Origin: Campylobacter gastrosuis
Lineage (GTDB): Bacteria > Campylobacterota > Campylobacteria > Campylobacterales > Campylobacteraceae
NCBI RefSeq assembly: GCF_030249845.1
Contig: NZ_JANURM010000001.1
Coordinates: 83,354 to 147,353 of the forward strand
Length of the DNA: 64,000 nt
Direction of reading: 5' to 3'
Below the pieces are notes generated by a model. The model was not told where the DNA came from and searched no databases. It saw nothing but the letters and a program-made list of their open reading frames with translations. Every line of letters begins with the position of its first letter. The first letter of the stretch is position 1. A program made the translations under genes and the position numbers. Shown here piece by piece: positions 9,424-19,244 of this stretch.

Positions 9424-10847
9424 AACACGAAAAAATCGTCCGTGAAAAACTTCAAGACCAACAGCTAAGAAACAACCTATTCTCGGCGATGCACACGCTT
9501 CAAACAAACAGAAAAAATTTGCTTAACAACAAATTTAACGACTGGGAGGGGCTTAGAAGCAAGGCAAAAAAGGCAAAAGATAACGCCCTAAACACACTTG
9601 CTGACCGCCTTGAAGAGTTTGAGAAAAACGCCACTAAAAACGGCTTTAAAGTCCATTGGGCAAAGGATGGAGCAGAGGCCTGTGATATTATTTATAATCT
9701 TATGAAAGAGAAAAACATTGATAAAATTTTAAAACAAAAATCAATGGCAAGTGAAGAAATTCACCTAAATCACTATCTTGAAGATAAGGGTTTAACCGCA
9801 CTTGAAACGGATTTAGGCGAGGTGATTATCCAGCTAGCTCACGAGCCGCCAGTGCATATTGTTGTCCCAGCAATTCACAAAAACCGCTATGAAATCGGCG
9901 AACTCTTTCACGAGAAAATTCCAAACGCTCCAAAAGAGCACGAGCCAGAGAAGTTAAATGCAATCGCAAGAGAGCATATGAGAGGCGAGTTTAAGACCGC
10001 TAAAATGGGGCTTTGTGGTGCGAATTTTGCCCTTTCACGAGAGGGTGCGATTTGGCTTGCTGAAAATGAAGGCAACGGTAGAATGTGCACCACCATTTCA
10101 GATGTTTTAGTTAGCATTTGTGGCATTGAAAAGGTCGTTGAGTGCTTTGAAGACGCTGCTACTGCTGATACGCTTTTAGTGCCATCAGCCACTGGTCAGT
10201 TTATCACAAACTACAACAACATAATCTCAGGTCCACGCCGTGAAGGCGAGCTTGACGGACCAAAAGAGTGCCACATTATCTTGCTTGATAATCATAGAAC
10301 CGATATTTTAGCACACGAGGATTATTATGGTGCTTTACGCTGTATCCGCTGTGGTGCTTGTATGAATTTCTGCCCAGTTTATGATAAAATCGGCGGTCAT
10401 AGCTATCAGGCTGTATATCCAGGACCAATTGGCGAGGTAATTAGCCCACAAATTTTTGGTATGGATAAGCACGGCGATGTTGTTACGCTTTGTTCGCTTT
10501 GCGGTCGCTGTTCTGAGGTTTGTCCGGTTAAAATTCCACTCGCTGAGATGATTAGACAGCTAAGACGCGATAAAATCGGACAGGGTAAAAACCCACCACA
10601 CGGCACTGAAAAATTAGAGAGCAACACCATTGAAAAGCTCATTTTCTTTGGCTTTACCTACGTTGCAACTCACGGCGGATTGTGGAAGCTTGGTATGAGC
10701 AACGCAAGACACTTCAACGGCTTAATCCAGTCGCAAGGTAAGAGAATTCCAGTGCTTAAAAACTGGTTTGAGTTTAAAGATTTAGAAAATCTTGACTTTA
10801 ATACCTATGAAAACGTTAAAAATATGCCGGGGGTGAGATATGAGTAG
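9420..10847 (+). CDS. lutB: LutB/LldF, iron-sulfur subunit of L-lactate oxidation complex
   Basis: A 475-residue cytosolic iron-sulfur protein. An N-terminal LUD-type domain is followed by two ferredoxin-like 4Fe-4S motifs: CIRCGACMNFCP (C308, C311, C314, C318) and CSLCGRCSEVCP (C358, C361, C364, C368). It is the electron-transferring core of the lactate oxidation complex. It overlaps lutA by 4 bp and lutC by 8 bp, consistent with translational coupling. Length and motif order match LutB/LldF. Confidence 0.96.
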   Translation: MKHEKIVREKLQDQQLRNNLFSAMHTLQTNRKNLLNNKFNDWEGLRSKAKKAKDNALNTLADRLEEFEKNATKNGFKVHWAKDGAEACDIIYNLMKEKNIDKILKQKSMASEEIHLNHYLEDKGLTALETDLGEVIIQLAHEPPVHIVVPAIHKNRYEIGELFHEKIPNAPKEHEPEKLNAIAREHMRGEFKTAKMGLCGANFALSREGAIWLAENEGNGRMCTTISDVLVSICGIEKVVECFEDAATADTLLVPSATGQFITNYNNIISGPRREGELDGPKECHIILLDNHRTDILAHEDYYGALRCIRCGACMNFCPVYDKIGGHSYQAVYPGPIGEVISPQIFGMDKHGDVVTLCSLCGRCSEVCPVKIPLAEMIRQLRRDKIGQGKNPPHGTEKLESNTIEKLIFFGFTYVATHGGLWKLGMSNARHFNGLIQSQGKRIPVLKNWFEFKDLENLDFNTYENVKNMPGVRYE

Positions 10848-11478
10848 TAAAGAATACATTTTAAACGCAATTAGAACAAGGGGTCAAAAGATAAAGAGTG
10901 CAGACGGCACCCCTACGATTGACCCGGTCGGACACATTAAAGATGATGAGAATTTGTATAAAGAATTCATCACTCGCTCAGCCGAGCATAAGTCAAATGT
11001 GATAGAGAGCAGTCTTGAAAATTTAGCAAACGATATCAATGCTATTTTTGAAAAAGAGGGTGTTAAGAATTTAATCTACCCAGAGGGTTTGCCAGTTGAT
11101 ATTGAGGCGTTAAAAATTGCTGGTAAATTTAAGTTTGACACACCAATTGATGGCTTTAAAGAGAATGTATTTGACTACGATGTTTCGGTTATTAACGCTA
11201 GACACGCCGTTAGCTCACACGGCATTTGCTGTATTGCTAGCTCAAAAGAGCAGCCTCGCCTTTTAAGCCTAACGCCAAAGGTTTGCATAATGCTTGTTAA
11301 TAAAGAGAAAATCACAAAGTCAATCTCATCAGCCCTAAATAATATAAAGCAAGAAGAGGGCGGTAAATTACCAACAAACGTTGTCTTTATCGCTGGCCCT
11401 TCAAGGACGGCTGACATTGAGCTTGTGCCAGTGCTTGGAGTTCACGGCTCACAGATTGCTTACGTTGTAGTCTATTAA
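10840..11478 (+). CDS. lutC: LutC/LldG, LUD-domain subunit of L-lactate oxidation complex
   Basis: A 212-residue LUD-domain (formerly DUF162) protein with the typical core INARHAVSSHGICCIAS and C-terminal FIAGPSRTADIELVPVLGVHG. It has no iron-sulfur motif of its own; in this family it is the third subunit of L-lactate dehydrogenase. The start lies inside lutB. It ends the operon, with an inverted repeat directly after the stop. Confidence 0.94.
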   Translation: MSSKEYILNAIRTRGQKIKSADGTPTIDPVGHIKDDENLYKEFITRSAEHKSNVIESSLENLANDINAIFEKEGVKNLIYPEGLPVDIEALKIAGKFKFDTPIDGFKENVFDYDVSVINARHAVSSHGICCIASSKEQPRLLSLTPKVCIMLVNKEKITKSISSALNNIKQEEGGKLPTNVVFIAGPSRTADIELVPVLGVHGSQIAYVVVY

Positions 11479-11506
11479 AATTTGGCAGGTAAATCCTGCC
11501 AAATTT
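11478..11506 (+). terminator. Hairpin after lutC
   Basis: A perfect 12-bp inverted repeat (AAATTTGGCAGG and its complement) around a 5-base loop directly after the lutC stop. The trailing T-run is short, so termination may be partial. Confidence 0.6.
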
Positions 11507-11588
11507 AAAAATCCTTATCATTTATAACTTTTAATTTATATTTTTTTACTAAAATTACACTTTTAAGACTTAAAATTTTGGATAGATT

Positions 11589-12743
11589 ATGAAAAAAATT
11601 ATTTTTGTTGTGGCTGTTTTGGTGGCTGGATTTTTTGCTTATGAGTTTTTAAAACCAAAGCCAAAGACCGAGTATATCACGCAAAAGGCAATCAGGGGCG
11701 ATTTGGCAAAAAAGGTTGAAGCAAATGGCGAAATTTTTGCGACCGAGCTTGTTGATGTGGGAGCTCAGGTTAGCGGTCAGATTAAAAAGCTTTACGTAAA
11801 GCTAGGCGATAGCGTAAAACAGGGCGATATGATAGCTGAAATAGATGATGAAACGCAAAAAAATAACGTTGAAAATAGACGCGCTCAGCTTTTAATCTAT
11901 GAAGCTCAGCTAGAAAGCGCAAAAGTGGCTTATGAGGTTGCAAAATCGCAGTTTGAGCGTGAAAATTCGCTCTTTAAAGCAAACGCAACCTCAAAGCAAA
12001 ACTACGAAAATTCAAAAAACACTATGGCTAGTGCCAAGGCAAAAATTGGCGAGTTAAATGCACAGATAAATCAGGCTAAAATCGCACTTGATACGGCGTT
12101 AATTGATCTTGGCTACACCAAAATTTTAGCCCCAAGAAACGGCGTTGTGGTCTCTGTGCCAGTTGAAGAGGGGCAAACCATAAACGCAAATCAAACCACG
12201 CCAACTATCGTTTATATCGCTGATTTAAGCAGTGTCAAGCTTAAAATGCAAATTGCCGAGGGCGATATCACAAAAATTAAGGTCGGCACAAAGGTTGAGT
12301 ATGAAATTCTCTCAGATGATAAGAAATTCTATGCGGTCGTAAGCTCAATTGACCCGGGTCTTACCACGCTAAGCGACGGCAAATACACAAGCACCAGCAC
12401 TTCAAGCACCAGTTCAACCTCGGCGGTTTATTACTACGCCCAAAGCATAGTTGATAATAAAGACGGAATTTTAAGAATCGGTATGACAACGCAAAATTCT
12501 CTCCTAATTGACGAGGCAAAAGACGCAATCATCGTGCCAAGTATCGCCGTAAAAAAAGACGGCAAAAAGCATTTTGTGCAAATTTTATCTGAAAACTCGC
12601 CAAAAAAGGTTGAGGTAGAAGTCGGCATAAGTGATGGCATAAATACGCAAATTTTAAGCGGTGTTAGCGAAAATGACGAGATAATCACGGCGCAAGGTAG
12701 CAGCGAAGAGATCGCTAAAATGGTAGAAAAGGCGAAATTTTAG
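11589..12743 (+). CDS. macA: MacA-type periplasmic adaptor of ABC efflux pump
   Basis: A 384-residue membrane fusion protein: one N-terminal anchor helix (about residues 4-20), lipoyl half (VGAQVSGQIKKLYVKLGDSVKQGD), a coiled-coil hairpin (about 95-155), the second lipoyl half (APRNGVVVSVPVEEGQTI) and beta-barrel and membrane-proximal domains. A serine/threonine-rich insertion lies near residue 265. It abuts macB, sharing one base. With MacB and a TolC channel it forms a tripartite pump for macrolides or peptides. No TolC gene follows here, so the outer-membrane partner must come from elsewhere. Confidence 0.93.
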   Translation: MKKIIFVVAVLVAGFFAYEFLKPKPKTEYITQKAIRGDLAKKVEANGEIFATELVDVGAQVSGQIKKLYVKLGDSVKQGDMIAEIDDETQKNNVENRRAQLLIYEAQLESAKVAYEVAKSQFERENSLFKANATSKQNYENSKNTMASAKAKIGELNAQINQAKIALDTALIDLGYTKILAPRNGVVVSVPVEEGQTINANQTTPTIVYIADLSSVKLKMQIAEGDITKIKVGTKVEYEILSDDKKFYAVVSSIDPGLTTLSDGKYTSTSTSSTSSTSAVYYYAQSIVDNKDGILRIGMTTQNSLLIDEAKDAIIVPSIAVKKDGKKHFVQILSENSPKKVEVEVGISDGINTQILSGVSENDEIITAQGSSEEIAKMVEKAKF

Positions 12744-14668
12744 TGATAGTTTTAAAAGATATTGTTAAAAAATTTCGTGTCGGCGATAATGATATACAGG
12801 TTTTAAACGGCATAAATTTAAGCATAAAAAAGGGCGAGTTTATCGCGATCATCGGACAATCAGGCTCTGGCAAATCAACGCTTATGAATATCCTTGGCTG
12901 TCTTGATAACGCAAGCAGTGGCGAGTATCTTTTAAACGGCAAGGATATCACGCACTTTAAAAGCGACGAGTTAGCACAGCTTAGGCGTGAGAAATTTGGC
13001 TTTATCTTTCAAAGATACAACCTGCTTTCAAGTATGAACGCCCTGCAAAACGTATCACTGCCAAGCATTTATGCTGGTGTGGCTAAAAAAGATAGAGAGA
13101 AACTAGCCAGTGAAATTTTAAGCGGACTTGGGCTTGGGGATAAAATTTCAAGCTATCCAAACAAGCTTAGTGGCGGACAGCAACAGCGTGTAAGTATCGC
13201 GCGCGCCCTAATAAACGGCGGCGAGATAATTTTAGCTGACGAGCCAACTGGCGCGCTTGATAGCAAGAGCGGGCAAATGGTGATGAAAATTTTAAAAGAG
13301 CTTCACGCAAAGGGGCACACTATAATCATCGTAACCCACGACGCAAACATCGCTGCTCACGCAAACAGAGTCATTGAGATAAAAGACGGCGATATCATAA
13401 GCGACACGCAAAAAAAAGATGAAATTTTTAATCTAAACGAAGCAAAACAGCCAGAAAAAAGCCTATTAAACTACTACAAAGACCAGCTCATTGAGAGCTT
13501 TAAAATGTCGGTATCTGCGATATTTTCGCATAAGCTTAGATCAATGCTAACGATGCTTGGTATAATAATTGGCATAGCAGCGGTCATTAGCGTGGTCGCA
13601 CTTGGTAAAGGCTCACAAGAGCAAATTCTTTCAAGTATTAGCAAAATTGGCACAAATACCATTGATATTTTGCCTGGCAAAGGCTTTGGCGATATGAGAT
13701 CAAACCGCGTTAGAACCCTAAGCGTAAGCGACGCGAAATTCCTTGAAAAACAGCCATTTTTAGACTCCGTAACCCCAAACACTTCAAGCTCTGGCATACT
13801 TACTTATAAAAATTTATCATTTTCTGCCTCGCTTCGTGGCGGTAGTTCTAGCACACTTGATGTAAATGGCTTAAAGGTTGAGCAGGGCAGGGTGTTTGAT
13901 GATGATGAGATTAAAGGCTCAGCAAGTGTCGTTTTAATAGACGCAAATACCAAAAAAACGCTATTTAAAAACGAAAATCCTATCGGCAAAGTGGTGCTTT
14001 TTGATAAAAAACCGCTAAAAATCATCGGCGTTGTCGCGCCAACCGATAATGGCTTTGACGACCCAAGTGTGCTTAGGCTTTATGCGCCATATTCAAGCGT
14101 GATAAATAAAATCACTGGCGATAAGATTATCCGCTACATAACCGTTAGGGTAAAAGATAGCGTAAATGCACAGGTGGCTGAGAAGAGTCTAACTGAGCTA
14201 CTTACCGCAAAGCACGGCAAAAAGGACTTTTTTACTAGAAATTCTGACAGCATTAAAAAGACGATTGAAGAAACTATTGGCACTATGAGGCTTCTAATCT
14301 CATCAATTGCTGTTATTTCGCTAGTTGTTGGCGGTATTGGCGTGATGAATATAATGCTAGTTTCGGTAACTGAACGCACAAAGGAGATCGGTATAAAAAT
14401 GGCGATCGGTGCTAGGGCGAGTAATATCTTACAGCAGTTTTTGATTGAAGCGGTTTTGCTTTGTATCATCGGCGGTGCTATCGGCGTTGCTTTGGCGTAT
14501 GCTATTGGCTATGTGTTTAATAACTTTGGCGATTTTAAGATGATTTTCTCAAACGCCTCAATCGTGGTGGCACTCGTTACTTCAATGGCGATAGGCATTA
14601 TCTTTGGCTTTGTCCCAGCAAGAAACGCCTCACGCCTTAACCCGATAGACGCACTTTCAAGGGAGTAG
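12743..14668 (+). CDS. macB: MacB-type ABC transporter (ATPase plus permease)
   Basis: A 641-residue fusion. The N-terminal ATPase has Walker A GQSGSGKST (about residue 38), signature LSGGQQQR (about 140) and Walker B with DEPTGALD. It is followed by four transmembrane helices, with the large periplasmic domain (about 290-510) between helices 1 and 2, and FtsX-like helices near the C-terminus. This is the mechanotransmission type that drives substrate through TolC without moving it across the inner membrane itself. The GTG start overlaps the macA stop by one base. The stop faces the fic stop with only 2 bp between them and no terminator. Confidence 0.95.
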   Translation: MIVLKDIVKKFRVGDNDIQVLNGINLSIKKGEFIAIIGQSGSGKSTLMNILGCLDNASSGEYLLNGKDITHFKSDELAQLRREKFGFIFQRYNLLSSMNALQNVSLPSIYAGVAKKDREKLASEILSGLGLGDKISSYPNKLSGGQQQRVSIARALINGGEIILADEPTGALDSKSGQMVMKILKELHAKGHTIIIVTHDANIAAHANRVIEIKDGDIISDTQKKDEIFNLNEAKQPEKSLLNYYKDQLIESFKMSVSAIFSHKLRSMLTMLGIIIGIAAVISVVALGKGSQEQILSSISKIGTNTIDILPGKGFGDMRSNRVRTLSVSDAKFLEKQPFLDSVTPNTSSSGILTYKNLSFSASLRGGSSSTLDVNGLKVEQGRVFDDDEIKGSASVVLIDANTKKTLFKNENPIGKVVLFDKKPLKIIGVVAPTDNGFDDPSVLRLYAPYSSVINKITGDKIIRYITVRVKDSVNAQVAEKSLTELLTAKHGKKDFFTRNSDSIKKTIEETIGTMRLLISSIAVISLVVGGIGVMNIMLVSVTERTKEIGIKMAIGARASNILQQFLIEAVLLCIIGGAIGVALAYAIGYVFNNFGDFKMIFSNASIVVALVTSMAIGIIFGFVPARNASRLNPIDALSRE

Positions 14669-14670
14669 AG

Positions 14671-15210
14671 CTACTGCTCGTAAAAATACGACTGCTCTAT
14701 GCCCTTAAAGATAATCTCTCTATCATTTATTTTATCGGTTAAATTTGCCCTTAGAAGCGTTTTTAATTCTAGATCATTTACTGGGCTTCTTTCCATTGCC
14801 TGTAAATACCTAAATTTATCTACATTTTGCCAGTTTATGAGCATTTTTATCCTGTTTTTTAGCATTAAGTCAAGCCAAATTCTCATCGCTCTGCCGTTGC
14901 CCTCTAAAAATGGGTGCGCTATGTTCATCTCAACGTATTTTTCAACTATTTGGTCAAAATTTTGCTCACTTAAAGCCTCTATTTTTGGTAAAATTTCTTT
15001 TAAATAGAGTGAATTTGCAAACCTAAAACCGCCCTTTGAGATATTTACCTCTCTAATTTTACCTGCAAAATCATATAAGTCCTTAAAAATATAGCCGTGA
15101 ATTTGGCTTAAACCTTTAAACGTGCCAACTTCAATTTCGTCTATCTTGCCACTTTCAAAAAGCTCGTATGCCTTTAAAAGGCTAAGGCTATCTATCTCGT
15201 TTTGTTTCAT
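14671..15210 (-). CDS. fic: Fic-domain protein (probable AMP transferase, class III)
   Basis: A 179-residue stand-alone Fic protein. The catalytic motif HPFLEGNGR (residues 99-107) is complete, including the histidine and the two arginine/glycine phosphate contacts. The flap region ([14 protein letters not shown]) and overall plan resemble the Neisseria meningitidis NmFic protein, which AMPylates DNA gyrase and topoisomerase IV and restrains itself with a C-terminal inhibitory helix. That helix is present as S174-YFY-E178, but the family Gly/Asn after the glutamate is Gln here and is the last residue. ATG preceded by AAGG. It is convergent with macB. Confidence 0.92.
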   Translation of the reverse strand: MKQNEIDSLSLLKAYELFESGKIDEIEVGTFKGLSQIHGYIFKDLYDFAGKIREVNISKGGFRFANSLYLKEILPKIEALSEQNFDQIVEKYVEMNIAHPFLEGNGRAMRIWLDLMLKNRIKMLINWQNVDKFRYLQAMERSPVNDLELKTLLRANLTDKINDREIIFKGIEQSYFYEQ

Positions 15211-15326
15211 TATTTACCTTAAAAATTTTTCTAAATTATTGCATAAGATTTTTAAATTTTCATTACTTCAAGTAACATTTTGTAAATTTATGATTAAAAA
15301 TCTATTAAAATTTTAAAAATTTTTTG

Positions 15327-15332
15327 TATAAT
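15327..15332 (+). promoter_or_regulatory. -10 box for livJ
   Basis: TGTATAAT, an extended -10, about 35 bp upstream of the livJ ATG in a T-rich leader. The upstream stretch 15269-15286 also holds a GTAACATTTTGTAAA sequence loosely like the recurring TGTTAC motif in reverse. Confidence 0.55.
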
Positions 15333-15364
15333 CCAAAACTTACTAAATAAAAAAAGGGGTAAAA

Positions 15365-16483
15365 ATGAAAAAATTTAGCGTTTTAGCTTCATCTTTGGCG
15401 TTAATTAGCACTTTTGGCTACGCAAAAGAGATAGCTATTGGACTACCAATGCCAATTACTGGTGCGATAGCAGCCTACGGACAAACAGCCTATGAGGGCG
15501 TAAAAATGGCAAATATCTTAGAGCCAAAGCTAAAAAATGGCGATACGATTAAGCTTGTTTTGGTTGATACAAAGGGCGATAAAATAGAGACAGCAACTGC
15601 GACAAATAGGCTCATTTCAAGCGATAAAGTAGTAGGCATAATCGGCGCACTAACCACTGGCAACACCCAGCAAGTCCTAGGCATAGCAGAGGAGAAAAAA
15701 ATCCCAGTCATCGCCCCAGCAGCCACGGCTGATAAGCTATTTGACGGCAAGAAATTTGGAGCTAGGGTCTGCTTTATGGATTCGTTTCAAGGCTCGGCGT
15801 TTGCGGCATTTTCTTACGATAAGCTAAACGCAAAAACGGCAGTTTTGGTGGTAGATCAAGCTCAAGTTTATTCACTTGGACTTGCAAAGGCGTTTGAGAA
15901 AGAATTTAAACAAAAGGGCGGTAAGGTCGTTAAAAAGCTAAATATAACATCTGGCGATAAGGATTTTAAGGCGGTTGCAGCACAGCTTAAAAGCTTAAAT
16001 GCCGATGTGGTTTATATGCCAATTTACCACCCAGAAGCATCAATGATAGTCCGCCAAGCTAAGCAGGTCGGTGTTACTTCAAAATTTGGCTCAGGCGACG
16101 GCGTGGCTAATCAAACCTTCATTGACCTTGGTGGCGAGGCGGTAAATGATTATATGTTTACCGACACTTTTGATTACACAAGACCGCCGACAAAACGTTC
16201 AGAGGAGTTTTTAGCAGCTTATGAAAAAGAAAAGGGTAACAGAGAAATCGCTAGCTTTACCGCACTTGGTGCTGATGCCTATTTTATAATGGTAAATGCG
16301 ATGAATGAGTGTGCCGACCCAAGTGATAGCGTTTGTGTAAATGAGAAAATTCACGCCACTTCAAATTTTGAGGGTGTAAGCGGTGTTATTAGCATTGACG
16401 CTAGCGGTAATGCGACACGTTCGGTTGTTATTAAAGAGATAAAAGATTTAAAACCAGCCTACAAAGACATCGTAAATCCATAA
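15365..16483 (+). CDS. livJ: Branched-chain amino acid ABC transporter, periplasmic binding protein
   Basis: A 372-residue type I periplasmic binding protein. The signal peptide (about 1-20, ending GYAKE) is followed by IAIGLPMPITGAIAAYGQTAYEGVKMA, the classic start of LivJ/BraC lobes. It captures leucine, isoleucine or valine and delivers it to LivHMGF encoded downstream. C. jejuni carries two receptors (LivJ and LivK) in this operon; only one is present here, so the LivJ name is by position. A hairpin between it and livH probably lets the receptor be made in excess. Confidence 0.93.
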   Translation: MKKFSVLASSLALISTFGYAKEIAIGLPMPITGAIAAYGQTAYEGVKMANILEPKLKNGDTIKLVLVDTKGDKIETATATNRLISSDKVVGIIGALTTGNTQQVLGIAEEKKIPVIAPAATADKLFDGKKFGARVCFMDSFQGSAFAAFSYDKLNAKTAVLVVDQAQVYSLGLAKAFEKEFKQKGGKVVKKLNITSGDKDFKAVAAQLKSLNADVVYMPIYHPEASMIVRQAKQVGVTSKFGSGDGVANQTFIDLGGEAVNDYMFTDTFDYTRPPTKRSEEFLAAYEKEKGNREIASFTALGADAYFIMVNAMNECADPSDSVCVNEKIHATSNFEGVSGVISIDASGNATRSVVIKEIKDLKPAYKDIVNP

Positions 16484-16485
16484 TT

Positions 16486-16509
16486 TTTGCCCCAAAATTT
16501 TGGGGCAAA
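16486..16509 (+). terminator. Intra-operon hairpin between livJ and livH
   Basis: A perfect palindrome (TTTGCCCCAAAA and complement) followed by TTTT. It sits just after the livJ stop, so it is a likely attenuator or mRNA 3' stabiliser setting a receptor-to-permease ratio. Confidence 0.7.
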
Positions 16510-16565
16510 TTTTAAATTTAAACGCATTTTGTGCTTTTAAATTTAAAATTTTCATCGGAGTTTTC

Positions 16566-17462
16566 TTGGATAGTTCAATATTTTTACAACAAATGGTAAA
16601 TGGATTTAGCCTTGGGTCTATGTATGCACTCATTGCTATTGGTTATACTATGGTTTATGGGGTTTTAAGACTTATAAATTTTGCTCACGGCGATATTATG
16701 ATGGTGGGTGCTTATGTCGGACTTTTTGCGATGACTAGCCTTCATCTGCCCTTTGTTTTTGCCATAGTTTTTAGCGTTACAATAGCCATTATTTTAGGCA
16801 TTAGCATTGATAGAGTGGCGTATAAACCACTGCGAAAAGCACCTAGAATTTCGCTTTTAATCACCGCAATTGGCGTTAGTTTTTTGCTTGAAAATTTATT
16901 TAATGTCATCTTTGGCGGCACTCCACGACCATTTTTGGTGCCAGAATTTTTAGAAAAAGTGATAAATTTTGGCGAGATTAGCATTACGCTAACGACCATT
17001 ATCGTGCCGATTTTAACACTTGTTTTACTGCTTTTTGTGCTTTTTATCCTTTATAAAACAAAATATGGTATGGCAATTCGCGCGCTTGCTTTTGATATTG
17101 GGGCTGTTCATTTAATGGGGATTGATGCAAATTTAATCATCGCAATTGTCTTTGCACTTGGCTCATCACTAGCTGCCATTGCTGGTATTTTTTGGGCTGT
17201 TAGCTATCCATCGGTTGAGCCTTTAATGGGTGTTTTAATCGGCTTAAAAGCCTTTGCAGCAGCGGTGCTTGGTGGCATTGGCTCAGTCGGTGGGGCTGTG
17301 ATTGGCGGATTTATCATCGGCTTTACAGAGATTGTCGTGGTCGCATTTTTCCCCGATATGGCAGGGTTTAAGGACGCCTTTGCCTTTGTATTTTTAATCT
17401 TTGTTTTACTATTTAAGCCAACTGGAATTTTAGGCATAAATTACGAAAGAAGTAGGTTTTAA
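16566..17462 (+). CDS. livH: Branched-chain amino acid ABC transporter permease LivH
   Basis: An inner-membrane permease of about 298 residues with many hydrophobic helices and the family segment GYTMVYGVLRLINFAHGDIMM near the N-terminus. The reading frame is open further upstream, but that part is the hairpin region. I choose TTG at 16566 because CGGAG lies 5 bases before it and the resulting start (MDSSIFLQQMVNG) matches LivH N-termini. LivM follows after a single base. Confidence 0.93.
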   Translation: MDSSIFLQQMVNGFSLGSMYALIAIGYTMVYGVLRLINFAHGDIMMVGAYVGLFAMTSLHLPFVFAIVFSVTIAIILGISIDRVAYKPLRKAPRISLLITAIGVSFLLENLFNVIFGGTPRPFLVPEFLEKVINFGEISITLTTIIVPILTLVLLLFVLFILYKTKYGMAIRALAFDIGAVHLMGIDANLIIAIVFALGSSLAAIAGIFWAVSYPSVEPLMGVLIGLKAFAAAVLGGIGSVGGAVIGGFIIGFTEIVVVAFFPDMAGFKDAFAFVFLIFVLLFKPTGILGINYERSRF

Positions 17463-17463
17463 G

Positions 17464-18480
17464 ATGAAAATTTTACACGTGATATTTTTTGCCTTGGCTG
17501 TTGGTTTTGTTTATGCTTCAAATTTTATCTTTGATGAGTATCATTTAAGTATTGTTAATAATATTGCAATTTTTATCATCTTAGCCGTTAGCTACAATCT
17601 CATAAATGGCGTTACTGGGCAGTTTAGCTTAGAGCCAAACGGCTTTGTCGCACTTGGTGCTTATGTAACAGCCCTTATGCTTCTTAGTCCAGATGCTAAA
17701 ATTTCGCAGTTTGATATTGAAGATCCGGCTGGGGTTATTTTGGCTTTTTATCTGCCAAATTTCATCTTAGCCTTGATTTGTGCTGGTATTGCCTCAACGA
17801 TTTTAGCCCTTATTTTATCGTATCCAGTGTTTAGAGTTAGGGGCGATTATCTTGCCATTGTTACGCTTGGATTTGGTTTTATCATTCAAATAATTGCCAT
17901 AAATTTCCCAGCCTTTACAAACGGCTCGCTTGGCTTAAACGAAGTCCCAAAGCACTCAAATATCTACTACACCGGAGGCGTGGCAATTATCGCTGTTGTG
18001 GCTATTTTAAACATTATTTATTCAAAATTTGGTCGTGCTATGAAGGCGGTTAGAGATGATGAGGATGCTGCTCTTGCTATGGGGATTGACACGTTTAAGA
18101 TTAAAACCCTTGCTTTTTGCACGAGTGCCTTTTTTGAGGGCGTTGGCGGTGGTTTGCTAGTCTGTCTTTTAGGCTCTGTTTCGCCAGATCAATTTACATT
18201 TTTCTTTACATTTCAGCTTCTTATTATCATCGTGCTTGGCGGACTTGGCTCTACAACTGGTGCTGTTATCGGGACGATTTTGGTTATGGGTGGTAGCGAG
18301 TGGCTTAGATTTTTAGATGAGCCGATGAGCCTTTTTGGCTACACTACACCAGCCTTGCCGGGGCTTAGAATGGTCGTTTTCTCGCTGATTTTAATCCTTG
18401 TAATGCTATTTGCAAGAGAGGGTATAATGGGCAAACGTGAGCTAACGGAGCTAAAATTTAAAAAACGGACTAAAAAATGA
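17464..18480 (+). CDS. livM: Branched-chain amino acid ABC transporter permease LivM
   Basis: A 338-residue second permease. It has the family core ILAVSYNLINGVTGQFSLEPNGFVALGAY and the EAA-like loop around GRAMKAVRDDEDAALAMGID, which contacts the ATPases. It pairs with LivH to form the channel. Its stop overlaps livG by 4 bp. Confidence 0.94.
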   Translation: MKILHVIFFALAVGFVYASNFIFDEYHLSIVNNIAIFIILAVSYNLINGVTGQFSLEPNGFVALGAYVTALMLLSPDAKISQFDIEDPAGVILAFYLPNFILALICAGIASTILALILSYPVFRVRGDYLAIVTLGFGFIIQIIAINFPAFTNGSLGLNEVPKHSNIYYTGGVAIIAVVAILNIIYSKFGRAMKAVRDDEDAALAMGIDTFKIKTLAFCTSAFFEGVGGGLLVCLLGSVSPDQFTFFFTFQLLIIIVLGGLGSTTGAVIGTILVMGGSEWLRFLDEPMSLFGYTTPALPGLRMVVFSLILILVMLFAREGIMGKRELTELKFKKRTKK

Positions 18481-19244
18481 TACTTAGTTTAGAAAATATT
18501 AGTAAAAATTTTGGTGGCGTAAATGCGATTAGCCAAACATCTTTTGGGATAAAAAGGGGCGAAATTTTTGGTCTTATTGGACCAAATGGTGCTGGCAAAA
18601 CGACAATGTTTAACATAATCACTGGCAATTATAGCCCAAGCAGTGGCAAGGTGATTTTTGATAGCAAAGATATAACAAATCTTAAACCAAATAAAATCGT
18701 TCATCTTGGCATTGCTAGGACGTTTCAAAATATCCGCCTGTTTAGCTCACTTAGTGTGCTACAAAATGTCCTTATCGGCTTTGATAACGCCATAAAATAC
18801 ACGGCAATTGAGGCGTTTTTGCACCTTGGCAGATATAAAAAATTTGAAAAAAAGGCTCACGATGACGCTATGGCTTTGCTTGATGAGCTTGGTATTAGCC
18901 AGTTTGCAAACGAAATGGCAGTTGATTTAAGCTACGGACAGCAAAGAAAGGTTGAGATAGCAAGAGCACTTGCTACAAATCCAAAGCTTCTTTTGCTTGA
19001 TGAGCCAGCTGCTGGGATGAATCACACCGAGAGCGATGAGCTAGCTAGGCTTATATTTTCATTGCGAGATAAGCGAAATATGAGTATTTTATTGATTGAG
19101 CACGATATGAAATTTGTAAATCATCTTTGCGATAGGGTTTTAGTGCTTGATTATGGACGTGTGATTTTTAGCGGCACACCAAGCGAAGCGATAAATAATA
19201 GCGAGGTTATAACGGCTTATTTAGGGGATTTTTTAAATGATTAG
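18477..19244 (+). CDS. livG: Branched-chain amino acid ABC transporter ATPase LivG
   Basis: A 255-residue ATPase with Walker A GPNGAGKTT (about residue 37), signature LSYGQQRK and Walker B LLLLDEPAAGMNHTE. The Tyr in LSYGQ and the insert with RTFQNIRLF are typical of LivG. It works as a heterodimer with LivF. Overlaps both neighbours by several bases. Confidence 0.95.
   Translation: MILSLENISKNFGGVNAISQTSFGIKRGEIFGLIGPNGAGKTTMFNIITGNYSPSSGKVIFDSKDITNLKPNKIVHLGIARTFQNIRLFSSLSVLQNVLIGFDNAIKYTAIEAFLHLGRYKKFEKKAHDDAMALLDELGISQFANEMAVDLSYGQQRKVEIARALATNPKLLLLDEPAAGMNHTESDELARLIFSLRDKRNMSILLIEHDMKFVNHLCDRVLVLDYGRVIFSGTPSEAINNSEVITAYLGDFLND

Noticed and set aside
16500..16565. Longer livH start at TTG 16500
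   Set aside because: The segment is within the post-livJ hairpin and AT-rich leader; TTG 16566 has a proper ribosome site and family-like N-terminus.
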